The notes under the pieces were generated by a model. The model did no database searches and was not told the DNA's origin. It was given only the letters and a program-made list of their open reading frames with translations. The translations under genes and the position numbers were made by a program. A stretch of 64,000 nt of DNA from Corynebacterium dentalis (GTDB lineage: Bacteria; Actinomycetota; Actinomycetes; Mycobacteriales; Mycobacteriaceae). Location of the stretch: NCBI RefSeq assembly GCF_900232865.1, contig NZ_OCTS01000008.1, forward strand, positions 1-64,000, read 5' to 3'. Within the stretch, counting starts at the first letter, position 1; each line of letters begins with the position of its first letter. Below, piece by piece: positions 56,551 to 64,000 of this stretch.

Positions 56551-59184
56551 TTAGACCAGTTCAGATGGGTTTTCCGGCCACTTGTGCTTGGGGTAGCGCC
56601 CGCGCATATCCTTGCGTACACCCTGGTAGGGCCCGTGCCAGAAACTCCGCAGGTCATCCGTGACGGCCAGCGGCCTACCCGCGGGAGATAGCAGGTGAAA
56701 CTGCACCGGCACACCCGCGATTCGTGGGGATTCGTGCAAGCCAAAGGCGTCTTGCAGCTTCGTCGCGATGATCGGCGCGGCGTGCGGATCCTCCGCCGGA
56801 TACGTCACCGCCGCATTCCTGCCGCTTGGCAGCTCCATGCGCTCTGGTGCCCACTGGTCAATCGGCCGGTCCCACGGAATGAGCCCGCGCAGCACACCCG
56901 CCACGTCCGGGGCGCGCCCCGCAGCGAGATCACTGGCCGCGAATTCCAGAACCTCTTCCGGCAGGTCAGACGACACATCCGGGTAGCCCTCCACCCCGTG
57001 AGCATGCAGAAATGACATCCGCGCCAGCAGATTGCGCGCGTCGTTGCTCAATGGCAACAGCTCTGCGCCGTGCTCCTTCAGAGCCTCCCGGACGGCTCGC
57101 ACGGACTCCTCCTTTGTCGCCTGCGCTGGCGCGCTGCTCAGCTCGATCACGCCCAGCCGCCGTACCTCCCGCACGCGCACTTTCTTGGTCTGTGGGTCAA
57201 AGGTTGCTGTTCTTTCCTTTTCGACGCCACCTCCCGCCGCAATCGCTACCTCCTCCGAGATCTCCACTGCGCTGCGAACACGAGCTCCCGTGCCGTCCTT
57301 AGTATGAGCGCGAGCGATGTCTGCCACGGCGAACCATTGTTGCGCGTTTCCACTGGTCGCGGCCAGCAGCTCGCGGCTCAAGGCCGCGCCAGTGCCGCCG
57401 ACGGTGAGCACGCGGTCTGTCATTTCCGCCGCGTTGTCTACGACGCGCCGGGCGATCAATTGCGGGAAGCAGCACGCCACGCACACGCCGATCGCCTCTG
57501 GGCTGCCGGGCTTCGGTGGTTCTGCTGCTGACGAGAGGGAGGAGGTGAAGGCGGACAGATCAGGAAGGCCTTCGACGTTCCGCGAGAGCTTGTCCAGGAT
57601 TTTGCGGATGCGTGTCACGCCCGGCTCCGAGCTGCGCACACGAGAGACTTGGGTGGCTAACGCGGTGGAGGGATCGGGTGTGGCGTCGAGAAGAAAAACA
57701 ACCTTGGCCACGGTATCCACGTCCACGATCTGGCTGGCCAGGAGCGCGCCACGGGCCAGATGGGGATCCAACGGCATGGCGGCGAGGCGGCGACCCAACT
57801 CCGTGACCTGGCCAAACGGATGATTCTTGGACGCAGGAGTGAGCGCGCCGAGGCGGACTAGCGACTGCGTGGCGGCGCGGGCAGGGAACTCAGGAAAAGG
57901 GTCGGGGAGGGGCAGACCATTGCCGACGGGAGCGCCCCATACCGCGCAATCCAACAGCGCGCCCGTGAGATCCGAAGTGGAGATGGCTGGCGGGGAAAAC
58001 ACTGCTAGATGCGACCACTGCTCCGCGGTGATGCAGCGAAACACCTGGCCAGGGCCTTCGCGGCCAGCGCGGCCCGCACGCTGGACGGTGGAGGCCTGCG
58101 AGGCGGACTCGGTGACCAGCTGTGACATCCCGCGGGAGGAATCCAGCCTGGAAACCCGGGACAAGCAGGAATCCACCACGGTGCGCGCGCCGGGGACCGT
58201 CAACGACGACTCTGCGACGTCCGTGGCGATGATGACCCGGCGCGTTGGGGTGCGCTCGGTGGAATTATCTGAGGAGAGCGAATTGCGCGGCGACACTACC
58301 GCTGACTGCTGCTTGGGGGACAGGCCACCGTGCAGGGCCAGCGCCTCGATGGGGTGGCCCGCGACGGTGATTCCGTCCATCTTGTCTGCGAGGATTTCCG
58401 TGCCGCGGATGGTGGGAACGAAGGCCAGTAGATCGCCGGGGGAGGCGTCTATGTGCTCGACGGCGGTGTGTTTTAGTGCTTCGAGGATCCGGGTGTGCAC
58501 GATGTCCTCTACTGAGCCACGCGCGCCGGGCCGAGCCCGGCTGTCTCGGTGAGAGATGGAGTTTTCGCTGGTGGAGTAGTGGATCTCCAGCGGATGGATA
58601 GGGTTGGGAACGTCCACAATGGGCGCATCCAATAGTGTGGCAAACCGCGCAGCATCCACGGTGGCGGACATCGCGACCACCACGAGGTCCTCCCGAAGCT
58701 CGCGCAGTTGAGCCAGCATGCCGAAAACCAGATCAGACTCCAAGTGGCGCTCGTGGATTTCATCGATGATCACCGCGCCCACATCCGCCAAGTCCGGATC
58801 GCGCAGCAATCTGCGCAGCAGAACACCAGAGGTGACAAATTCAATCTGGGTCGCTGGGCTGACGCGGGATTCACCGCGGATTGTGTAGCCCACGTCCTGG
58901 CCGAGGCTCCACCCGTGAATGCTGGCCACGCGCGCTGCCGACGCCCGGGCGGCGATGCGCCGAGGCTGGGTGACGATGACTTTGGTGGGGGCGGGTGTGG
59001 CGTCGGAATGAATACGAAGGGAATCCGAAGACGTGGCGCGATCGCGCAGAAAATCCTGCACATACCCGGGAGCTAGCGTGGTCTTACCGGTGCCGGGAGG
59101 GGCCTGAATAACCGCCGCGGATTGCCGGGATAAGGCAGCTAAAAGGGCATCGCGACCTGCAGAAAACGGAAGGTTGATGGTCAT
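56551..59184 (-). CDS. hrpB: ATP-dependent RNA helicase HrpB
   Basis: 877 residues. DEAH-type helicase: Walker A APPGTGKT (GTGKT 31-35), DEIHERHLESDLVFG, VVAMSATVDA, ATDVAESSLTVPG and QRAGRAGREGPG; HA2 and the HrpB-specific C-terminal region (WPENPS end). Usual length for HrpB. Role in RNA or ribosome metabolism is poorly defined in bacteria. Three dispersed repeats fall in it, encoding GVEKERT (57222), VFLLDATPD (57681) and RIHSDATP (58998). Confidence 0.93.
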   Translation of the reverse strand: MTINLPFSAGRDALLAALSRQSAAVIQAPPGTGKTTLAPGYVQDFLRDRATSSDSLRIHSDATPAPTKVIVTQPRRIAARASAARVASIHGWSLGQDVGYTIRGESRVSPATQIEFVTSGVLLRRLLRDPDLADVGAVIIDEIHERHLESDLVFGMLAQLRELREDLVVVAMSATVDAARFATLLDAPIVDVPNPIHPLEIHYSTSENSISHRDSRARPGARGSVEDIVHTRILEALKHTAVEHIDASPGDLLAFVPTIRGTEILADKMDGITVAGHPIEALALHGGLSPKQQSAVVSPRNSLSSDNSTERTPTRRVIIATDVAESSLTVPGARTVVDSCLSRVSRLDSSRGMSQLVTESASQASTVQRAGRAGREGPGQVFRCITAEQWSHLAVFSPPAISTSDLTGALLDCAVWGAPVGNGLPLPDPFPEFPARAATQSLVRLGALTPASKNHPFGQVTELGRRLAAMPLDPHLARGALLASQIVDVDTVAKVVFLLDATPDPSTALATQVSRVRSSEPGVTRIRKILDKLSRNVEGLPDLSAFTSSLSSAAEPPKPGSPEAIGVCVACCFPQLIARRVVDNAAEMTDRVLTVGGTGAALSRELLAATSGNAQQWFAVADIARAHTKDGTGARVRSAVEISEEVAIAAGGGVEKERTATFDPQTKKVRVREVRRLGVIELSSAPAQATKEESVRAVREALKEHGAELLPLSNDARNLLARMSFLHAHGVEGYPDVSSDLPEEVLEFAASDLAAGRAPDVAGVLRGLIPWDRPIDQWAPERMELPSGRNAAVTYPAEDPHAAPIIATKLQDAFGLHESPRIAGVPVQFHLLSPAGRPLAVTDDLRSFWHGPYQGVRKDMRGRYPKHKWPENPSELV
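57209..57229 (-). repeat. Dispersed repeat copy 15
   Basis: Core then AAAAGGAAAGAAC; in hrpB. Confidence 0.8.
57681..57703 (+). repeat. Dispersed repeat copy 16
   Basis: Core then AGAAGAAAAACAACC, the best match to consensus; in hrpB. Confidence 0.85.
58998..59019 (+). repeat. Dispersed repeat copy 17 (weak tail)
   Basis: Core then GAATGAATACGAAG; in hrpB. Confidence 0.6.
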
Positions 59185-59187
59185 AGT

Positions 59188-59553
59188 TTAGAGCTCGGGG
59201 AATAGCTCAGAATAGCCGTCCAATTGCCCCAGGCTCGGCGAGTGGTAGTAGCTGATAAGCCAGTAGACCAGCAGGACGACGGCCGTGGTGGCGATGGCGA
59301 AAATCAGCAGCATCCGCAGGGCGAAGGTCACGCTACGAGGCTTGCGTTCCTCTTCGTCCACGGGCAGTTCGGCGGCCTGGTGGGGCAGTTCTGCAAAAGG
59401 ATCCGAGGATTTCACTGGGGTGCCGTCTGGGTTGAGGAATCCGCCGCGCTCTGGGGTGGTGGCGCGGAAGGTCCCTGTGTCCTGGGTTTTCTGCACGGGG
59501 AGCCTCCTTCCTGCGTGTTTGTCCGCCGGGATAATTGGCGGTGCTGAGTCCAT
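59188..59553 (-). CDS. Single-pass membrane protein, hypothetical
   Basis: 121 residues. Long polar N-terminus (PDGTPVKSSDPFAELPHQ), one membrane helix (LRMLLIFAIATTAVVLLVYW) and a short external tail. Lies 3 bp upstream of hrpB, so co-transcribed and probably coupled. Family not recognised. Confidence 0.7.
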   Translation of the reverse strand: MDSAPPIIPADKHAGRRLPVQKTQDTGTFRATTPERGGFLNPDGTPVKSSDPFAELPHQAAELPVDEEERKPRSVTFALRMLLIFAIATTAVVLLVYWLISYYHSPSLGQLDGYSELFPEL

Positions 59554-59863
59554 ATAACTCGAATGGAGAAAGAGCTTAGGGTTTTGTCAGCAACATTAGC
59601 AGCTGGCCGGGACATAAAAATTGTCTGTTTGCCTACGGGCAGGGCTCTTTTTGTGGGCCGCCGGGAGGTTTTCCACAGAGGGCGTCGGCTGGGGATAAAT
59701 TCCCTGTCCGACGATCACGTCCGGATAGGTCGTCCTGCTGAATTTGTACGGTGTGGGGGCTTCGCACGAGGCAACGGGAAACGACTTCCCACTAGCTGGT
59801 GCCAGCAGGCGAAACTGCAGAACCGCAGACGCGCAACCGTAGATACAAGGACAGGGTAGAAAC
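59554..59863. other. Gap between divergent hypothetical gene and tag
   Basis: 310 bp without a gene. It should hold the promoters of both neighbours. A degraded repeat-like word GGGCGTCGGCTGGGGATAAA occurs at about 59678. Confidence 0.4.
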
Positions 59864-60574
59864 GTGACTATGACTCAGGAAGAAAACAAGGCCTCTGCAC
59901 AGCCATCCGTTGAGGTGGAGGTGCAGGCAACGGACGAGGTCACCCCGGGCGGACAGACCGTGGGTACCGACGGGGTAGCCCGCCCAGCGTGGGCATACCG
60001 CAGCCCGTTGAACTTCAACTATTACGAGCGCGAGTGGGGCCGCAAAGTCATTACGGAACACGGTCTGTTCGAAAGGATGTGCTTGGAGGGGTTTCAGTCC
60101 GGTCTCTCGTGGGCCACCATCCTGGCCAAGCGCCCCGCCTTCCGTGATGTGTTTTTTCTTTTCGACGCCACCCGTATTCAGGCAATGTCTCAGCAACAAC
60201 GTGATGATGCTCTTGCTGATGCTCGATTGGTTCGCAATCAGCAGAAGCATGCGGCGATCTATCAGAATGCAGAAGCCACGATTGCGTTACGTGATGATCC
60301 TGATCTGCAAAAACTCCCTAAAGATTCGCCGGCGAGGGATGTGCTGGGCGGAGTGGCGAAGATGCTGGCTCCTGGCCTGCCTGTGTTGTTGTGGTCCTTT
60401 ACTCCTGCCCACCAGGAACAGCCGCGCCATGTCAATGACATTCCCACTACCTGTGATGAGGCAAAGGCTATGGCCAAGGAACTCAAGCGCCGAGGTTTTA
60501 CCTTTGTGGGGCCCGTCACCTGTTATGCGCTGATGCAGGCAATCGGGATGGTGGACGATCACGTGGCGGAATAG
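59864..60574 (+). CDS. tag: DNA-3-methyladenine glycosylase I
   Basis: 236 residues from GTG 59864; an ATG two codons later has TAGAAA 7 nt before it and may be the real leaderless start. Tag signature YYEREWGRKV, LFERMCLEGFQSGLSWATIL with the catalytic-pocket Glu and Trp, and FVGPVTCYALMQAIGMVDDH. A 40-residue acidic N-terminal extension is unusual. Three of the four zinc ligands of E. coli Tag are missing. The strong repeat at 60163 encodes FFLFDATRI. Confidence 0.9.
   Translation: MTMTQEENKASAQPSVEVEVQATDEVTPGGQTVGTDGVARPAWAYRSPLNFNYYEREWGRKVITEHGLFERMCLEGFQSGLSWATILAKRPAFRDVFFLFDATRIQAMSQQQRDDALADARLVRNQQKHAAIYQNAEATIALRDDPDLQKLPKDSPARDVLGGVAKMLAPGLPVLLWSFTPAHQEQPRHVNDIPTTCDEAKAMAKELKRRGFTFVGPVTCYALMQAIGMVDDHVAE
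60150..60170 (-). repeat. Dispersed repeat copy 18
   Basis: Core then AAAAGAAAAAACAC; in tag. Confidence 0.85.
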
Positions 60575-60926
60575 AGCTGATGAATCGGCTTACTGAATGC
60601 CTTTGTGTTTCGAGTGCATTAACAAAGGGCAACGTTCCGGTAACGAGCCGTGATGATTATGAAAATGTGCTTAAAATAAGACATCTCCCCAGTTGGACGA
60701 CTCTCAGCACAAAAGGGTTCCATTTAAGCGTGTAACTTAGGTCTGCCTTATTTTGTGTAGGTGGGGGAGTTGCGGAACTGTATAAAAAAACCACCTTGTG
60801 ACATGTGATAGAGGCTTCACCATGTACCCCGGGAGATGGCCATCACATTCGCAACAAGGAGTTGCCCACCCCGCAACTGCGCAAGCTTGTGACGATTTTG
60901 AAGTGACGAATAGAAGGCCACAAAAC
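60575..60926. promoter_or_regulatory. gltB upstream region
   Basis: 352 bp without a gene. An inverted pair AAAATAAG (about 60672) / CTTATTTT (about 60747) and a small hairpin AGTTGC-CCACCCC-GCAACT at 60860-60878 precede gltB. TTGTGA ... TAGAAG about 18 bp apart ends near 60915 and is a weak promoter candidate. No AmtR box was found. Confidence 0.4.
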
Positions 60927-63900
60927 ATGACGAACTACCCTCCACGCCAGGGTCTGTACGATCCACAGTTTGAACACGATGCGTGTGGTGTTGCTTTCGT
61001 GGCGGATGCCCACGGACGCGCTTCCCGCGACATTGTGGAAAAGGGCATTCAGGCACTCGTGAATCTGGACCACCGCGGTGCAGCCGGTGCGGAAAAGAAC
61101 ACGGGCGACGGCGCAGGCATCCTGATTCAGGTGCCTGATCGCTTCTACCGCGAAGAAATGTCCAAGCTTGGCGTCGAACTGCCAGCGGCTGGCGAATACG
61201 CCACGGGCATTGCATTCCTGCCGAACGCCCGCATGGCCGCCCTGGAGGCTATGCGTGACGTGGAGACCATCGTTAAGGAAGAGGGAATGACTTTCCTCGG
61301 CTGGCGCGAGGTTCCCGTGGACGATTCCTCCCTGGGTGCTATGGCTCGCGACGCAGAGCCAATCTTCTTCCAGCTGTTCATCGCTGGTGAGGATTCCGAG
61401 GGCAACGCTCTGTCCGGACTCGAACTTGACCGTGCTGCATGGTTCGTCCGCAAGCGTGCCGAGCGCGAGCTGGGTAATAAGGGTGCCGGCGAAGGTGCAG
61501 GCAGCGAGACTGTTTACTTCCCATCCCTGTCTGCGCGCACCGTCGTATACAAGGGCATGCTGACCACGCCTCAGCTGCGTGACTTCTACCTGGACCTGCA
61601 GGATGACCGCGTGGAGTCTGCGCTGGCCATCGTGCACTCCCGCTTCTCCACGAACACCTTCCCATCGTGGCCGTTGGCTCACCCATACCGCATGCTGGCA
61701 CACAACGGTGAGATCAATACCGTGCGCGGCAACGAGAACTGGATGCGCGCACGCGAGTCTCAGATCAACTCTGAGGTTCTCGGAGACCTCTCCCGCGTAC
61801 TGCCTATCTGTAACCCAGACGGCTCCGATACCGGCCGCTTCGACGAAGCCCTAGAGCTGCTGCACCTGGGTGGACGTTCCCTGCCGCACGCCGTGCTGAT
61901 GATGGTTCCGCAGGCTTGGGAGCGCAACGAAAACCTGGACCCTGAGGTCCGCGGATTCTACGAGTACCACTCTTCCCTCATGGAGCCATGGGACGGCCCA
62001 GCCGCGCTGGCCTTCACAGACGGCACCTTGATCGGCTCTGTACTGGACCGCAACGGCCTGCGCCCCGGACGCATCACCATCACCCGCGATGGCCTGATCG
62101 TTATGGGCTCTGAGACCGGTGTGCTGGACATTCCAGATGCAGACATCGTGCAGCGCACCCGCGTCGAGCCCGGCCACATGTTCCTCGTGGACACTTCCCA
62201 GGGCAAGATCTACAGCGATACTGAGGTCAAGGCACTCCTGGTCGCTGAGCCGTACAAGCAGTGGGTTGAAGAAAACCTGGTGCGCTCCAACGAACTGCCT
62301 GCCGGTGAAGGCGTGGCCATGAACCACGACCGCATCGTGCTGCGCCAGCGCGTGTTCGGCTACACCGAAGAAGAAGTCGAAAGCCTCATCCGCCCAATGG
62401 CTATCACCGGTGCGGAAGCCACCGGTTCCATGGGTACGGATACGCCAATCGCAGCACTGTCCAACCGCCCACGGATGCTGTACGACTACTTCGCACAGCG
62501 CTTCGCTCAGGTGACCAACCCTCCACTGGACTCTCTCCGCGAGAAGATGGTGACCTCTCTGTTCACCCAGCTGGGTGCCCAGGGCGACGTACTCAGCCCT
62601 ACTCCGCAGGCTGCACACCGCATCCACTTGGACAGCCCAGTGCTCTCCAACGAGGATCTGGCCAAGCTGGAAAACGCTGGCGAAGACGAGAAGTACAGCG
62701 CCTTCCAGGCAGCTCGTATCTCTGGCCTGTACCCAGTTGCTCACGGTGGACGCGGTATGACCGAGGCCCTGGAGCGCATTCGTCGCGAAGTCTCTCAGGC
62801 AATCGCCGATGGCAAGACGCTGATCATCCTTACCGACCGTGAGTCGGATGAGCGTAACGCTCCAATCCCATCGCTGCTGCTCACTTCCGCAGTGCACCAC
62901 CAGCTGGTTCGGGAAAAGACCCGCACCCAGGCTTCTCTGATCATCGAGTCCGGCGATGCCCGCGAGGTGCACCACCTGGCCATGCTGATCACCTTCGGCG
63001 CAGATGCCGTCAACCCTTACATGGCGCTCATGTCCATCGACGAGCTGTCCAACCAGGGTCGCTTGGGCGATGTCACCGCAGAGGAGGGCCGCAAGAACTT
63101 CCTGCACGCCGCTGGCTACTCCATCCTGAAGATCATGTCCAAGATGGGTATCTCCACAGTCAGCAGCTACCGCGGTTCCCAGTTGGTGGATATCACCGGC
63201 CTGCACCAGAGCCTGCTGGACGAGTACTTCACCGGCGCTTTCGCTCCAATCTCCGGTATGGGAATCGACGAGATCGCCAACGATGTTGCCGAGCGTCACC
63301 GCTTTGCATTCTTGCCTCGTCCAGAGGAAGCAGCACACCGCGATCTTTTGGTTGGCGGCGAGTACAAGTGGCGTCGTGAAGGCGAGTACCACCTGTTCAA
63401 CCCAGAGACCGTCTTCAAGCTGCAGCACGCTACCCGCTCCGGCCAGTACCGAATCTTCAAGGAGTACACCAGCAAGGTCGACGATCAGTCTCGTCGCCTG
63501 GCAACGCTGCGCGGACTCTTCGAATTCAAGTCCAACCGCAAGCCGATCTCCATCGACGAGGTGGAGCCAGTTAGTGAGATCGTGAAGCGATTCGCTACCG
63601 GCGCAATGTCCTACGGTTCCATCTCTGCCGAGGCTCACCAGACCCTCGCAATCGCGATGAACCGCCTGCAGGGCATGTCCAACTCTGGCGAGGGCGGTGA
63701 GGATCCAGACCGTTTCGAGCGCGATGAGAACGGCGATTGGCGTCGCTCTGCCATCAAGCAGGTGGCATCCGGACGCTTCGGCGTGACCAGCCTCTACCTG
63801 AATAACTGCACGGATATTCAGATCAAGATGGCCCAGGGTGCAAAGCCCGGCGAAGGTGGACAGCTGCCTCCGCACAAGGTCTACCCATGGATCGCTGAAG

Positions 63901-64000
63901 TCCGCGTGACCACCCCAGGTGTGGGTCTGATTTCTCCTCCACCGCACCACGACATCTACTCGATCGAGGACTTGGCTCAGCTGATCCACGATCTGAAGAA
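60927..64000 (+). CDS. gltB: Glutamate synthase large subunit, 5' part (runs off the window)
   Basis: 1024 codons visible of about 1500 expected. A 19-residue propeptide is followed by the catalytic Cys20 of the glutamine amidotransferase domain ([15 protein letters not shown]; about 20-430 with [10 protein letters not shown] and HNGEINT). The central domain and the start of the FMN synthase domain follow ([34 protein letters not shown]). With the small subunit it makes two glutamates from glutamine and 2-oxoglutarate. gltD is presumably downstream, outside the window. Confidence 0.96.
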   Translation, partial: MTNYPPRQGLYDPQFEHDACGVAFVADAHGRASRDIVEKGIQALVNLDHRGAAGAEKNTGDGAGILIQVPDRFYREEMSKLGVELPAAGEYATGIAFLPNARMAALEAMRDVETIVKEEGMTFLGWREVPVDDSSLGAMARDAEPIFFQLFIAGEDSEGNALSGLELDRAAWFVRKRAERELGNKGAGEGAGSETVYFPSLSARTVVYKGMLTTPQLRDFYLDLQDDRVESALAIVHSRFSTNTFPSWPLAHPYRMLAHNGEINTVRGNENWMRARESQINSEVLGDLSRVLPICNPDGSDTGRFDEALELLHLGGRSLPHAVLMMVPQAWERNENLDPEVRGFYEYHSSLMEPWDGPAALAFTDGTLIGSVLDRNGLRPGRITITRDGLIVMGSETGVLDIPDADIVQRTRVEPGHMFLVDTSQGKIYSDTEVKALLVAEPYKQWVEENLVRSNELPAGEGVAMNHDRIVLRQRVFGYTEEEVESLIRPMAITGAEATGSMGTDTPIAALSNRPRMLYDYFAQRFAQVTNPPLDSLREKMVTSLFTQLGAQGDVLSPTPQAAHRIHLDSPVLSNEDLAKLENAGEDEKYSAFQAARISGLYPVAHGGRGMTEALERIRREVSQAIADGKTLIILTDRESDERNAPIPSLLLTSAVHHQLVREKTRTQASLIIESGDAREVHHLAMLITFGADAVNPYMALMSIDELSNQGRLGDVTAEEGRKNFLHAAGYSILKIMSKMGISTVSSYRGSQLVDITGLHQSLLDEYFTGAFAPISGMGIDEIANDVAERHRFAFLPRPEEAAHRDLLVGGEYKWRREGEYHLFNPETVFKLQHATRSGQYRIFKEYTSKVDDQSRRLATLRGLFEFKSNRKPISIDEVEPVSEIVKRFATGAMSYGSISAEAHQTLAIAMNRLQGMSNSGEGGEDPDRFERDENGDWRRSAIKQVASGRFGVTSLYLNNCTDIQIKMAQGAKPGEGGQLPPHKVYPWIAEVRVTTPGVGLISPPPHHDIYSIEDLAQLIHDLK

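Noticed and set aside
60735..60753. DtxR-like iron box upstream of gltB
   Set aside because: Only about 12 of 19 positions match the consensus dyad and the gene has no iron link.
60575..60926. AmtR nitrogen-control box upstream of gltB
   Set aside because: Expected from C. glutamicum, but only an isolated GATAG half-site was seen.
61851..63989. Long minus-strand open frame (712 codons) opposite gltB
   Set aside because: Antisense shadow of gltB; its composition mirrors gltB third-position bias and it matches no family.

Overview
The window reads as chromosomal DNA of a Corynebacterium (Actinomycetota, moderately high GC). The genus call rests on the collinear cell-division/kinase block ppiA - crgA - pabA - pknB - pknA - pbpA - rodA - ppp - fhaB - fhaA followed by a tRNA-Leu, which lies near the replication origin in this genus. 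It is supported by a small Rpf factor, McbR-type control of a methionine gene and many genes with a TAnnnT -10 box only 6-8 nt before the start codon (leaderless transcripts). The species cannot be fixed from the sequence alone.

Layout. 1-3.48 kb is an acquired, partly AT-rich patch: the 5' end of merA with its divergent merR and operator, an unrecognised gene, an IS6-family element and a decayed PIN-domain gene. 3.5-10.5 kb carries a DUF1846 protein, katG, pabB and a Lys/Ala-rich membrane protein. 10.7-23.3 kb is the conserved growth/division block ending in tRNA-Leu(CAG). 23.3-24.7 kb is a gene-poor stretch with two long inverted repeats and a degenerate GC-rich tract. 24.7-40.6 kb holds metabolism and envelope genes: MBL hydrolase, DoxX, a broken aztD-like lipoprotein, rpf, a DUF4442 thioesterase, an alpha/beta hydrolase, a GT87 mannosyltransferase, a secreted HNH nuclease, mpg, a DMT transporter, metB, GNAT, a tandem pair of paralogous membrane proteins and an SDR. 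40.7-47.3 kb contains lower-GC genes that look like defence or accessory cargo: a PLD-helicase-DUF3427 protein with a NUDIX partner, and an AlbA/Schlafen-type ATP-binding protein, with a sirtuin and a MOSC protein between them. 47.4-64 kb has an OafA-type acyltransferase, FMN reductase, nitronate monooxygenase, a PspC-linked two-component system, hrpB, tag and the first two thirds of gltB.

How genes work together. PknA/PknB, the Ppp phosphatase, the FHA readers, RodA, PbpA and CrgA form one peptidoglycan growth-control unit. pabB and pabA, a few kb apart, together give 4-amino-4-deoxychorismate for folate. mpg and tag give two alkyl-base glycosylases.

The most striking signal is not a gene. 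It is a dispersed short repeat, consensus TGGCGTCG followed by an A/purine-rich tail (about RRAAGAAAAAC). By manual count it occurs about 18 times between 8.7 and 60.2 kb, in both orientations, inside unrelated genes and between genes. It is absent from the acquired left end and almost absent from 36-50 kb. It behaves like an uptake-type or chromosome-organising sequence and I do not recognise it as described for this genus.
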